NCBI GenBank assembly: GCA_943736015.1
Contig: OX031069.1
Coordinates: 43,496,728 to 43,560,727, forward strand
DNA from: Tridacna crocea
Lineage: Eukaryota > Mollusca > Bivalvia > Cardiida > Cardiidae
Reading direction: 5' to 3'
Length of the DNA: 64,000 nt
The position numbers and the translations under genes are program-made. This document shows, in pieces, positions 1 through 50,104 of the stretch; positions within the stretch are counted from its first letter, which is position 1; each line of letters opens with the position of its first letter. The notes beneath the pieces were generated by a model. The model was not told the origin of the DNA. It searched no databases and was given only the letters and a program-made list of their open reading frames with translations.

Positions 1-460
1 AGTTTATGACCCAACTGACCCAAATTCAGATTCATGACGTGAGATTTTTTCAAGTCAATTGAGCAAAAAATGTGGCCTCTAGAGTGCTCACAAGGTATTT
101 CTTTAATTTGATCTCAGGTGACCAGAATCCAGGTTCATCCAAGATTTTATCAAGACAAACATTCTGACCAAATTTCAGACCATTTGAGAGAAAATATCAA
201 AGCTCTAAGCCTTCTAATTTCAGAGAAGAAGAACTGTAACGTTTTCCTTCTTTGCTCCTAGGTTCAAACTTGTGACCGCTTGGGGTGAGCAAGGAGATGC
301 TACATACCAAATATCAAAGCTCTATCCTTCCAGTTTTAGAGAAGAAGAATTGTAAAGTTTTCTTTCTTTGTTCTCATGTCCAAAATTGTGATCCCCGGGG
401 CGGGGCCAGTTTTTACACCAGAGGCATCTTATGAGCAAACTTGGTAGAAGTCTGTTAGGA
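1..460 (-). repeat. Partial 167-bp-unit tandem element, reverse orientation
   Basis: About two and a half units of the repeat seen in full at 36995-38814, here on the other strand. Shared words include 'ATATCAAAGCTCTA', 'AGAGAAGAAGAA' and 'GGGGCGGGGCCAGTTTT'. The left part lies outside the window. No gene is seen in it. Confidence 0.75.
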
Positions 461-689
461 GATGCGAAAAAATATCCTCTATGTCTTCATGTGCTAACAA
501 TTTGGAAAAAAGTGTATATATTTTTGGCATCTGGTAGAGAATTAGACCAGGATATTGCAGCAGTTAAGTGTATGAATGGCAACTTGGAAGCCCAAAGCCC
601 CACTAGAAACACGGAGGTTTTATGTGGAATTCAAGTGCCATCAGGCAAGACAGTTCAAAATCCCAGCTGGAACCAAAGATGCATGCTTA

Positions 690-768
690 TATGAGAGCTG
701 CGGCCATAAAATCACTGAAATACTGTTGATGCAGCTTTAAGCATCAATCAATCAATCAATCAATCAAA
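690..768 (+). repeat. SINE 3' tail with (ATCA)n
   Basis: A short body fragment ('GCGGCCATAAAATCACTGAAA') runs into six ATCA/ATCA-like units at about 742-768. This is the tail type of the tRNA-derived SINEs elsewhere in the window (56742-57061). No tRNA-like head is visible, so the copy is 5'-truncated. Confidence 0.5.
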
Positions 769-1519
769 CGGCAGAGTTCCAATATGGCCTTCGACTTACT
801 GAATGCTTCATTTCTGATACTGGACAAAATAATCGATTCATCTACATAACTTTAAAGAAAACAATACTTAAATAAAGCTGTTTATGATAATCTTCAGTTT
901 TTCATTATTATCTGAAAACAAGATTTTAATAAGTTCTCCCATTCTAATCTACAATCCTACATGTACTTTCATTTTCGACGTCAAAAAAACCCACTATCTG
1001 TGGCAAATGTCTCCATATCGTAACGCTGTGTTGCAGCAATTAACAGATTGCTATAGCCTAGCGTGTGTTGTTTTCCTTGTCACTGTTTTCTTATTACACC
1101 TGAGCATCGCGATGTCGAGAATGCTGATATTAACTAGAACCACCATTCACTCGTCTACTTGTACAGTACGAATATTCATTGGTAAGAATAAGCCAATCTG
1201 TTATGATGAAGTATGGCTTGACCAATATAATCTAAAGCTTTGGAAAGTATATACTATCTTTAAGATAAAGTTAAGTTACTGACCACAAACATCAATACGT
1301 TCTCTTATGCTTGGAATAACCTTTATCCACACTACTTTCACTTCCTCATATTCCATCTTGGTTTTGGAATTCCAAGATTAACTTGTATTCCTCCGAGCGC
1401 ATCATTGGAACTAATTCTTTTCAACGTAGTAATAAATTAATTGAGTAAGCTAGAATTTTTGTGAGAATTTTTTACATATTTCATATTCTCATTTTTCATC
1501 GGACTAACCAGCCATTGAA
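769..1519. other. Stretch without a supported feature
   Basis: AT-rich sequence. A plus-strand open frame of 132 codons at 884-1282 has no start context, splice sites or recognisable motif that I trust. No repeat shared with the rest of the window was noticed. Confidence 0.4.
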
Positions 1520-1745
1520 TCAATTAAGAATTTCACCAGCTGCCTTTGTGGACTGGGCTAGTAGGATTCCCCGTCCACCTAAAAATCTAGAAGTCTGCCC
1601 CAGTTGAAACTTGAAGATGAGCCGCTTAGAATTACTCCTAATAACTCGATTCACCACACAATCGGGAATGCAATAAATGTATATGTACCAATGAGGACAG
1701 ATTTTTGGAATTGTTTTTAAAAAACACCATTTTATCATAAAACAT
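1520..1745 (-). CDS. Candidate terminal exon, unrecognised protein
   Basis: On the minus strand an acceptor (TTTTCAG) precedes an open frame that ends in TGA at 1522-1520. Its C-terminal part looks protein-like: basic and hydrophobic, with 'SKRLIFKFQLGQTSRFLGG' and 'RGILLAQSTKAAGEIL'. Base composition is more GC-rich than its surroundings. I do not recognise the family. It could pair with the candidate exon at 3137-3293, but the best-scoring acceptor does not match that exon's phase; an internal acceptor (GAATCGAG) would. It may equally be a chance open frame, since upstream it runs into AT-rich sequence. Confidence 0.3.
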
Positions 1746-1847
1746 CTGAAAATATTGAGTGTCTCAGTAAAAAGAAAAGGAAATATATTCTCTCTAGATA
1801 GCGGCGAATATATGATATGAACTGGCCACCGTTGTATACCGTGTATT

Positions 1848-2502
1848 GGTAGCAGTACACGGTTGTCGGCTAAACTCGTCTCGGTCCGCCGTATGCCGAC
1901 CTGAACTTCCTCAAACAAAGGTCTATTTAGTCAGCCTGAAATTATAAGGAGCACTTAAATGCAACAGCACAATCCTAATTCTTTAGATTTTATCAATAAA
2001 TCATGTTCAATTTGTGAAATATTGATATCAATGATCAATATAAGCAAGTGACATGGTCGGAAAAAAAATGAAAAAAATTGCCATTTTAGCCTATATTCCA
2101 AAATTCACAAAATCCAAACCCAGGAAGCTAGCCTGAAAATGCCAAGCTGAATTGAAACTCAAAACAACACATAATCTGGGGATGAAATCCAAAATAGCAC
2201 GTTACCATGCCGTTTTTCCGCAATCTTTCGTGCCCTGACCCTACCCTTGTTTTCTCCGCTAAAAACAGCCGCTTGCTCCATGACCCCTCACTTTCGCATT
2301 TGGGGTCAAAACTATAGAACAAAGAAGGAAAGGTCATGACCCCCTGTTTCACATACAAAACAAATGCTTCTTTTCCTTAATCTAACACAATTCATGGGTG
2401 TAATAACTACTCTTCTTATCAAAATTGCATTAAAAACCTACCTTACTCACTTATTTCTATTTTTGACCCTGGCCAATTCGAAGCAAACTGTTTACTGGTG
2501 CC
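1848..2502 (+). repeat. 655-bp direct repeat, copy 1
   Basis: Apparently identical, base for base, to 3618-4272. The ends are imperfect inverted repeats: GGTAGCAGTACACGG at the left and, read on the other strand, GGCACCAGTAAACAG at the right. TTAA follows the right end of this copy, while the left flank is TATT. A 76-codon minus-strand frame (2128-2358) is carried in both copies, so it is part of the repeat and not evidence of a gene. Confidence 0.85.
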
Positions 2503-3136
2503 TTAAGGCAGAAATGGATTTTTTCAAATATGCCAAAAAACACTTCAAACAGTCTTAACAAGGAACTTGCCTTGTTACTGAGTGATATAAACCAGCAGAA
2601 TGAGACTCAGTTACACAGAACTCATTTCAGATGGATTCTTAACCTTTATGCAAATCAGAATATTTTACCCCATTTTACTGGCAATTTGAGCTCAAAGACA
2701 AGTCTTAGGAGAACAACTTTAATTTCACTTTCACAACCTCAGGCAAGATTCTATTGTCTTTCTGGACATTAATCTTACCTCAGGTACTTGTACAGTTGCA
2801 AAACCACTGGTTCTTCCCTGTCTTGGGTTCCACTTCTGTTTAAAACTGTCACTTTTCTTAACATACCATGCCAAACTGCCTGTTTGTTACATTAAAAAAG
2901 TTCTAATAATTAGAATTTTAGAAACTGCTTCAACAAGTTTAAGACATGAGCAACTTGCAAAACATATAAGAAACAAATATAACACAAAAACAGAGCCCTT
3001 TTATATGACAAGTGATCAACATTGAGGCATTAATTTGTTTGGACACAAATGTACATATATTTGTCACTACAAAGCTGAATCAGGCTTTTCTTGACAAAGT
3101 ATGTAAGTCGATAAACCAGCAGTTTCGAACTTTTAC
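2503..3136. other. Spacer between 655-bp repeats
   Basis: Together with 3137-3617 this makes a 1115-bp spacer. It starts and ends with TTAA. No transposase, reverse transcriptase or primer-binding-like site is visible. The minus-strand candidate exon 3137-3293 lies in its second half. Confidence 0.4.
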
Positions 3137-3293
3137 CATCAACCGAGACTAGGTATACGCCAAAGCCACATATACCAGTCAGGCCGGTCCTAACTACACA
3201 TTCGTCATGGCCCAGAGACTCGTGGGATAGAACATTTCGGTCCACAACGACTCTTTTCGGACACAATAGAGAACTGAAGAATGCACTGACCAT
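3137..3293 (-). CDS. Candidate first coding exon, unrecognised protein
   Basis: From ATG at 3293-3291 the minus strand encodes a Cys/Gly-rich, non-repetitive stretch (includes 'SHESLGHDECVVRTGLTG' followed by 'ICGFGVYLVSVDG'), then a possible donor GATG|GTAAAAG at 3137/3136. The frame stays open to 3030. Upstream on the same strand, GGGAGGTAAGT near 3470 would serve as the donor of a 5' UTR exon, next to a TGACGTCA motif (3418-3425). I do not recognise the family; coding status rests only on amino-acid texture and splice context. Confidence 0.3.
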
Positions 3294-3617
3294 GTAGGTA
3301 TGTAGATCTGTTCCCCCAATATCAGAAATGGTTTAAATCTACCAGAATTGCCTAAATCATACTGATTTCATTCAAAGCAGCTCTGGAAAAGTACAAAAAT
3401 ACCGAAATCAGGCAACATGACGTCAAGCGCCAAATTCGCAAAATTTGCATTTTTCCGAATTTCGACTTACCTCCCTTCTTTGAATCAATATCAGCCAAAA
3501 TTCACAATCCTAGGATCAACTTGGATACTATTTTCAGTCTGGAAATTGATGGAATTACTAGACTAAATGCAATTTGAGGTCAAAATACAAACTTTTATAA
3601 ACTACCACTTACCTTAA

Positions 3618-4272
3618 GGTAGCAGTACACGGTTGTCGGCTAAACTCGTCTCGGTCCGCCGTATGCCGACCTGAACTTCCTCAAACAAAGGTCTATTTAG
3701 TCAGCCTGAAATTATAAGGAGCACTTAAATGCAACAGCACAATCCTAATTCTTTAGATTTTATCAATAAATCATGTTCAATTTGTGAAATATTGATATCA
3801 ATGATCAATATAAGCAAGTGACATGGTCGGAAAAAAAATGAAAAAAATTGCCATTTTAGCCTATATTCCAAAATTCACAAAATCCAAACCCAGGAAGCTA
3901 GCCTGAAAATGCCAAGCTGAATTGAAACTCAAAACAACACATAATCTGGGGATGAAATCCAAAATAGCACGTTACCATGCCGTTTTTCCGCAATCTTTCG
4001 TGCCCTGACCCTACCCTTGTTTTCTCCGCTAAAAACAGCCGCTTGCTCCATGACCCCTCACTTTCGCATTTGGGGTCAAAACTATAGAACAAAGAAGGAA
4101 AGGTCATGACCCCCTGTTTCACATACAAAACAAATGCTTCTTTTCCTTAATCTAACACAATTCATGGGTGTAATAACTACTCTTCTTATCAAAATTGCAT
4201 TAAAAACCTACCTTACTCACTTATTTCTATTTTTGACCCTGGCCAATTCGAAGCAAACTGTTTACTGGTGCC
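3618..4272 (+). repeat. 655-bp direct repeat, copy 2
   Basis: Identical partner of 1848-2502, offset by 1770 bp. TTAA immediately precedes the left end; the right end is followed by ATTACC. The outer flanks of the pair share only ATT. The pair could be two insertions of one TIR element, a tandem duplication, or an LTR-like arrangement around a 1115-bp spacer. The absence of TG...CA ends and of a purine tract argues against the last. Confidence 0.85.
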
Positions 4273-4384
4273 ATTACCTATACACGTAGTGTATCAGGGG
4301 CGGTAACCAGTCTATATATGATATAGAAAAACTGTTCCATCATACAAACGACGGAATAATCGCATTAGGTCACGAAATGTCTAG

Positions 4385-4900
4385 CTAAATCATTTAGCTA
4401 AAACAGGCCTAATTTTTCCTCAAACGTATTGATAAAAGCCATTTTTATTGCAACTTAATAGAGCGTATTTAATACAATTCCCCCCCCCCCTTCAATAATG
4501 GGCGAGTGATGCGTCATATAAGACAAGTCGAATCTTCGAAGAATATGACTTGCGTAGACAATACACAACAATTTCGTTGTCTGCGCATGTCATATTCTTC
4601 GAAGATTCGAACCCCCCCCCCCTCAATAATGGGCGAGTGATGCGTCATATAAGACAGGTCGAATCTTCGAAGAATATGACTTGCGTAGACAATACACAAC
4701 AATTTCGTTGTCTGCGCATGTCATATTCTTCGAAGATTCGACCTGTCTTATATGACGCATCACTACTAGCCCCGAAAGCGGGCTGACTGTACGCTCTATA
4801 TAAAGTAGCAATGTTGAAAATAGCTTTTACGCATCAATACGTTTGAGCAGAAATGAGACCTGCATAAGCAACAGATTTCTCTAAACAGGTGATCATAGTT
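4385..4900. repeat. Foldback element with nested tandem hairpins
   Basis: Long outer arms (around 'CTCAAACGTATTGAT' near 4430 and its complement near 4840, extending to 'CTCTATATAAAG') enclose two 131-bp tandem units starting at 4492 and 4623. Each unit begins after a run of 9-10 C. The second contains a near-perfect hairpin, 'GATGCGTCATATAAGACAGG' at about 4640 against its complement at about 4745-4764, with a second inverted repeat 'CGAATCTTCGAAGAATATGAC' inside it. Short frames on both strands here are shadows of the palindrome. Confidence 0.8.
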
Positions 4901-4924
4901 TATTGGGTAAACCTTGTTTTTGTT

Positions 4925-5472
4925 TTAAAGGTAGGTATTTAGAATTTTCACATCTCACCAAATTAAAAAATAAATATATCATTGAAATTCATATGAAAAT
5001 ATAATACAAATCATCAATAATTAAGATTCATAAAATTACAAAAAAAATTTTTTTTGATGGTATTCCCTTAAAAGGCTACGTAGCCTCTTAAGGTATTTTT
5101 AGATTTCGCGCCAAAAATCAATAAAGCATTTCGGGAATGCCTAGTGACAGGCACGTGACTCATAATGCTTAAATTCCATTACATAGCAAACATGTAATAA
5201 TTATTTTCCATAATGTCTTCTTCAGACGCTATGTTTGAAACTTTATCTGTGTATTCCTGTATGTAAATGAGCGAATTGATAATCTAAAAATAGAACGTGT
5301 CCCCCGTCAGTTTCGACCTGGGCTGTAGTAAATCTCGAATTTCTTGTGTTGTAGCAAGGTGTTCGACTACTGGGGTTTTATGAATGAAAATTAAAAGGCT
5401 TTAGGAGTATAAGGATGATTTTTTTGCATTTTTGTACAATTTTCGTCCCAAAATCTGAGGGGCCACCTTTAA
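4925..5472 (+). mobile_element. 548-bp TTAA-bounded TIR element, copy 1
   Basis: Bounded by TTAAAGGTAGG and CCACCTTTAA. About 80-90 % alike by eye to 6328-6879 and 55901-56424. The flanking sequence (4862-4924 plus 5473-5580) recurs without this insert at 8829-9014, so the insertion boundary can be read directly and falls at TTAA. No coding capacity; a non-autonomous DNA element. Confidence 0.8.
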
Positions 5473-5580
5473 ATTCAAAGTAACGGTTGTCGCGTAGGAA
5501 AGTGGTTCGGTTTGTACCCAGGATGCCCATATCAGATAGATGAGTATTTATAGAATGCCATCTAGCGGGAGATAATGACA
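5473..5580 (+). repeat. Repeat fragment carrying the 548-bp insert
   Basis: 'GCCATCTAGCGGGAGATAAT' and its left context match 8908-9014. With 4862-4924 it is one older repeat split by the 548-bp element. Confidence 0.7.
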
Positions 5581-6327
5581 ACAATTTGGAAAAACCAAAA
5601 GTAGTCCCATTGCGTTCATCAAATCAAAGCGTTGAGAACGCTGAAGTGGTATTTGTCAAGGAAACCCATTGTGTGGAATTAATAGTTTGAAAGACAAAGA
5701 GAGATATGGTTCAAATATTGGATCAAAAGTCAAACCACTAAGCAAATGAATACCTTTTCGGTTGAAGGGAGAGTGCTCATTTACCTTAAAACAATAATTT
5801 TGAAATATCTTTAGCCTTTTACATTTAATTTCCAACATTACAATCAATTACTTCGATCTATAAATATTCATGAGCAATCACATGGAGAAGCGTGCAATCA
5901 TAGGACGAACAAGCCATGGAAATAAAAAAGCAGGCAAATTTGTATCATTGCGCCAATAAAAGGCAATGAGCGATAGAAGCTATTTTCAATAAAAATAAGT
6001 ATCTCAACGATCAATGGCCTTGCCCAATGTATTTTAATATACCATTTCAAATTACATATCTGAGTGCTACCGAAAAACTCATTTGCCTGAGAAAAAAATG
6101 AGTTTAACTAGGTTTATTTCCTTCGGCTTTGCACAAAATAAAATACACGGTTATCAAAATTCAATCTTGAACTTATAGTGGTATTGTCTTCGACAAATAC
6201 CACAAAAATGGTATGTAGGTGTTTTTGTTTTGTTTTTTTTTTGTCACATGACCTGATTATGACCAATCAAAAAACAATTTTACACCATGGGTGCAATTAT
6301 TCCTCTTTAACAGAAAAAAAGTCATGC
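5581..6327. other. Stretch without a supported feature
   Basis: AT-rich sequence, no long open frame with splice support, no repeat recognised elsewhere in the window. Confidence 0.4.
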
Positions 6328-6879
6328 TTAAAGGTGGGTACCGTATTTAGAATTTTCACATCGCACCAAATTAAAAAATATATATGACACTGAAATTTAT
6401 ATGAAAAACAATACAATCATCTGTAATTAAGAATCATAAAATCCAAAAAAAAAAAAATTATTGTATTCCTTGAAAAGGCTACGTAGCCTCTTAAGCTATT
6501 TTTAGATTTCCCGCCAAAATAAAAAAAAAAAGCAGTGTGGGAATGTTAAGTGACTTGCACGTGACTTATGACTATTTAATTCCATAACATAACAAACATG
6601 TATTTTCCATAATGTCTAGAACTTCGGATGCTATGTTTGAAGCTTCGTCTGTATATTTCCAGTATGTAAATGAGCCAGTTGCTCATGTAAAAATAGACTG
6701 TGTTTCCCTTCATTGTCGACCTGGGCTGTAGTAAATCTCTAATTTATCTAGTTTTCTGATGGTTTTTGACTACTGGGGTTTAATGCATGAAAATTATCTA
6801 GGTCTTTGGAAGTGTAAGGATAAGTTTTTCTTTTATCCTTGTAAAATTTTCGTCCGAAAATCTGAAGGGCCACCTTTAA
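6328..6879 (+). mobile_element. 548-bp-family TTAA TIR element, copy 2
   Basis: Runs from TTAAAGGTGGG to CCACCTTTAA, with TTAA at both borders. Collinear with 4925-5472, including the 'CGACCTGGGCTGTAGTAAATC' region and the inner 'AAAAGGCTACGTAGCCTCTTA' palindrome. Confidence 0.8.
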
Positions 6880-6907
6880 TAGATCCAAGATAAGCCTGTA
6901 AGTTCTA

Positions 6908-7573
6908 TACATATATGGCTTGCAATATGCAAAAAGGTGCTTTCGGACATTTGTGTAAATTGTCATCTCGGATCAGCCCGCACAGTCCGTGCAGGCTAAT
7001 TCGAAATGGCACTTTTATAAATTAGTTGTACGGTCAGGTGGCAGGGAACTTGGAAACTTAGTTCACGGCTGTGGTACGAATTTATTATACTGCAAAGTTT
7101 TACCATTCCAACACTTGTTAAGCTAATTTTACTTTAAAAAAAAATACGATCCCTGAAAAAAATGAGTTCCCTTCTTAAACTGACTTCACTGGTAACTGAC
7201 ATCACTAAAACCCTGACGCGCTATTTAAAACGTGCAGCTTGGCGCATATTCTTAATGCTAATCTTGATTACATCCGCCGTTTTGGATACATTGATGGTAT
7301 AGTCATGTATACGGAGCTCTCGAAAGGGAAACTACTTTTACGTCGGCATGTTTTGCCAGTGTACATGGTATATATGGCCCCGGCAAATTATCCAATTAGA
7401 TAACAAGAAATCTTTGCCGTATTATATAGAATTTGTGCCAAAATATTAAGTTACATAAAAAACGGAAAGTGTCGTTTTGGATTAGCCTATGCGGACTGTG
7501 CAGGCTGATCAAAGACGACACTTTACGCAAATGTCCGCATGCCCCTTTTAGCATGTTTCAGGCCATATAGACA
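6908..7573. repeat. CAGCCTGC palindromic element split by about 400 bp
   Basis: The left half (6908-7032; TATATGGCTTG..., CAGCCCGCACAGTCCGTGCAG) and right half (7440-7573; ..., GCAGGCTGATC, CAGGCCATATAG) together match the intact copies at 17074-17345 and 42217-42485. The 7033-7439 insert has no recognised relative here. Confidence 0.65.
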
Positions 7574-8082
7574 TGCTGTAACGTTAGTTGGTTTTCCGCA
7601 GTTGTTTTACATTTTGTCGTCTAATCATGAGCCAAATCAATGTCATCGAGGACACAAAATCTTTTGCCTCCCTAACATTCGAGATTTTGGATTGCAGAGC
7701 GAAAGGATTCCGTACTTTTGTCAAATTTTCTCACAGACTGTGTAGATCTTTCCAGGCTTGAAAATTTAGGGGGAGCACTATTTAGGGAGACGTGGGTAAA
7801 CTAAGCCATGCCCCGATCAAAATTGATTATGCCCCTCTTTCTCATTTTTATGGCACAGCAGAGACCCGCAGAATAAACATAACAAAACAATAGACAGAAA
7901 AGTTGCGATTAGCTATGTAAAAACGTCGTAGAGTTTTGTTGTTTGCAGCGAAAGTTCGGTACCCAAATATCTCCTTTTTGTACCCTTTTGACATTGTTTG
8001 GCAAAGGTTTGTATTGCTTGCATGTGAATTTTAAAGCTGACATCCACCGATAAGGTTTTGGTAGCGGGTTTTAACCACTTAC

Positions 8083-8243
8083 CTTCTTTCGTGTCGCGAA
8101 AACTAATTACAAAATAAAGACCGGATTCCTCAAGTACCCTCAAGTCAACTGGCTGTTGAATGGTTGTACCTATCTTCATTCTGAAGAGTTGCTCCGATGT
8201 TATTTTTGTGACTTGATCTCTGCACCCACTCAAATCAACCGAC
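8083..8243 (-). CDS. Candidate internal exon, unrecognised protein
   Basis: Minus-strand acceptor CCTTTACAG (8244 side) and a consensus donor GAAG|GTAAGT (8083/8082) bracket 161 nt with one long open frame, about 53 codons; the frame remains open past the donor to a stop at 7913. Texture is globular: 'KITSEQLFRMKIGTTI' then 'PVDLRVLEESGLYFVISFR'. No family recognised and no neighbouring exon found with matching phase. The gene would have to continue into repeat-rich sequence on either side, so this may be a solitary relic exon. Confidence 0.35.
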
Positions 8244-8300
8244 CTGTAAAGGTCATAATTCGATAGATAAATGATTTAACTTTATGTTGAAACAGTTACT

Positions 8301-8768
8301 TTAAGCACAGGAATCTGACATTCTATAACCAAAATAAATGATAAAATATGGAAAAAAAAAAATCCCCCCCTATATAATATAAACACAAGGAGTGCAGAAT
8401 ATAATAGTAATAAGTAATACGAAAATACGCTAACTGCTACTTTCTGTGACGTCAGCGAATGGCCACCCGGATAAATCAAAATGTCCTGATAGAGCTGTAA
8501 AACATGACGGATATCTCCGGTTGAAAGGTGTCTACTGAGGTATCGCCGGATGTCGCGGGTACATTAATGTCTTGTCTATCGCTAGGCTGAAGGGGATTAC
8601 GATCAATGTTTGTTTCGTGGGTGATTTTGGTTGGGAAAGGCTGTCGGGTGCTCGCGCCAGCAATCGAGACGTTGCACTCCTTGTGTTTATATTATATAGG
8701 GGGGGTTTTTTTTTTTCCATATTTTATCATTTATTTTGGTTATAGAATGTCAGATTCCTGTGCTTTAA
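8301..8768. mobile_element. Foldback element with ~110-bp inverted arms, TTAA ends
   Basis: The left arm 8301-8395 (TTAAGCACAGGAATCTGAC... to 'AACACAAGGAGTGCA') is the reverse complement of 8672-8768. The loop carries 'CATGACGGATATCTCCGG' and a TGACGTCA at 8447-8454. A second copy lacking the left arm is at 54738-55077. Open frames on either strand are symmetric shadows. Confidence 0.8.
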
Positions 8769-8828
8769 GTGTAAGAATTTCATTCATGTTTTTGTAATTT
8801 ACCATTTATTTGACACAAACACATTTCC

Positions 8829-9014
8829 CAGATTTCTCTAAACTACTGATCATAGCTGAGTGAATCGCACGAGGTAGCGTCTTAATGAGTTACCGTTTAT
8901 TTTAGTTTGAAATTCGAAGTAACTGTTGTCGTGTAGGAAAGTGGTTTGCTTCTGTACCCAGGATGCCCAAATTAGATGAGTATTTATAGAATGCCATCTA
9001 GCGGGAGATAATGG
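8829..9014 (+). repeat. Empty-site copy of the 4862-5580 repeat
   Basis: 'CAGATTTCTCTAAAC...GATCATAG' near 8832 and 'GCCATCTAGCGGGAGATAAT' at 8992-9011 match both flanks of the 548-bp element at 4925-5472, with no insert. The join reads TTTGAAATTCGAAG, where the filled site has TTAA on each side. Confidence 0.65.
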
Positions 9015-9559
9015 GCTCCAGTTATTTCAATTTGATGCAAACTTTCTCATTTGGCGAAAGTGATGGCGCAAAAATAAAAGCAGCTAGAGGGAACCCTGGC
9101 AGTGAAATGCAATTCACTTTGAGTTACAAAATTAATGTAACCAGTGACAAATTATTAAATCTTTTCTGTTACTTGAAGACTTTGTAGAGGTCATTTATAA
9201 TAGATAAACAAACCTCAGCTCATCTAAAATGATGCAGTAAGATTTTTTTTTCCCAAATCTGATTTCGTACTATATCAAGGCCTCGGCCGAGTGGGCGACT
9301 TGGGCAAAGAAGTCGCCTGATTTCAAAAAACTTCGCTCATTTCGCCAAGTAAAGCGAAGTCCAAGTCGCCTGAAAAAATTGGGAAGTCGCCCAGCGTATA
9401 TTGACAAAGCGTCCTGTGTGTAATCTATGAAATCAGCGTGTGCCGTACCCGATAAATTTACAGTTACTGCCCAATCAGCGACTTTAATTAGTTTACAACA
9501 TACCGAGAGTCTGATTGACAAGTCATTGTTAATTACGACACCATGGGATAATCCCCTAT

Positions 9560-9906
9560 TATTGACAGATATTTTGGTTTGAAGCAGAGAAGGCAGAAGG
9601 ACTCCAGGGATTTGCTTGATGTGTTAGATTTTTTAAACAACACCTGATAAAAAAGTTATTGACGAGCAAACAAATTTTTTACCCTGGATAATTTGTTTGC
9701 TCGTCAATAACTTTTTTGACAAATTATCCAGGGTAAAAAATTTGTTTGCCCGTCAATAACTTCTCCGCCTTCTCTGCTTCAAACAAAATTCCAATCGGTC
9801 ATGTATTAACGGAATTATTGAAGATTTTCTTACCTGAAGTTGGGGAATTTTTTCAAATATCGGTCATTGTTGTTGTTGTTGTGTCACATGATTCCCCGCC
9901 GTGAAT
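9560..9906. repeat. Foldback element, copy 1
   Basis: Contains 'ACCCTGGATAATTTGTTTGC' and its complement, plus 'GCAGAGAAGG' and 'CCTTCTCTGC' arms, and ends in a (GTT)n run and 'GATTCCCCGCCG'. An opposite-orientation copy is at 29524-29815. Confidence 0.75.
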
Positions 9907-49366
<39,460 letters not shown>

Positions 49367-49627
49367 GAGACGTTGTACATGTTCCATTGTTGACTATTGA
49401 ATATGAGAATATTTGTTCAGTGATGTTTGTGAACAGCACATAGTATGAGCAAACAAAAGGACAAACTGTATTCCATACAGCAAATCTGAAACTTAATATT
49501 CAATACAAAATGGCCGACTGAGAGCAATTTTGAGTTATGCAGTCGGGTAAAATTTTGAAAGGGTCCTTTTTGGTGGTGGTTATCATTCCAGTGAAATCAC
49601 TTGTCAAAAGCTACATGTATTAAGATT

Positions 49628-49851
49628 TTGACTCTTTACTACACAACAAAACTCTGAACTTTAACAAATTGAAGGCATTTGCAAATGAAGAATTACAAGT
49701 TGTCAAAATGGCAATCTGTCTGGGCTAGAAAACATTGTGGGTAATGGAGAAAGTGCTGGTTACGAACATTTTCTCCCTTTTCCTACAATGTTTTTGTAGG
49801 GCTGTCTAAGTCTTTGTTATTAAAAGTCGGAATTGAGTGGTAAAGGGTTAA
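49628..49851 (-). mobile_element. TTAA-MITE in the EFTUD2 3' UTR region
   Basis: Near-complete copy between the stop codon and the candidate poly(A) signals; if the distal signal is used, the hairpin would be part of the mature mRNA. Confidence 0.85.
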
Positions 49852-49858
49852 GATTTTA

Positions 49859-50104
49859 ATTAAACTACAGAAATGTAAGACCCTTTTTGCCATATTTAAG
49901 ATTCAGAAACTAAGGCAAGTTCTGATTGATTAGACCAAATCAGAACTTTTGTTACTTTTCAAATTTAGAAAATCCTTTAGAATAGGCCTAAGAATGTTCT
50001 CAAAAGCAGATTGTGAATATGGACCCTGTTCCTGAAAAAGTGTTGGATTGTTTCACCAGTCTATCATTCATTTTGTATATATCGGCACAATCTCTATCAA
50101 TAAA
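49859..50104 (+). promoter_or_regulatory. Candidate EFTUD2 poly(A) signals
   Basis: ATTAAA at 49859-49864 and AATAAA at 50099-50104, about 0.5 and 0.7 kb after the stop. The latter is followed by a T-rich/GT stretch ('TTGGGTTTTTTTTATA'), so it is the better candidate. Confidence 0.45.

Noticed and set aside
884-1282. 132-codon plus-strand frame with a hydrophobic stretch and a GTAAGA donor-like site
   Set aside because: Low-complexity N-terminal half, no acceptor, no homologous texture; likely chance in AT-rich DNA.
2128-4128. Two identical 76-codon minus-strand frames
   Set aside because: Duplicated only because the 655-bp repeat is duplicated; no motif or splice support.
1848-4272. Complete LTR-type element
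   Set aside because: Direct repeats exist, but the ends are not TG...CA, and no primer-binding-like or purine tract and no coding region were seen; left as an unexplained repeat pair.
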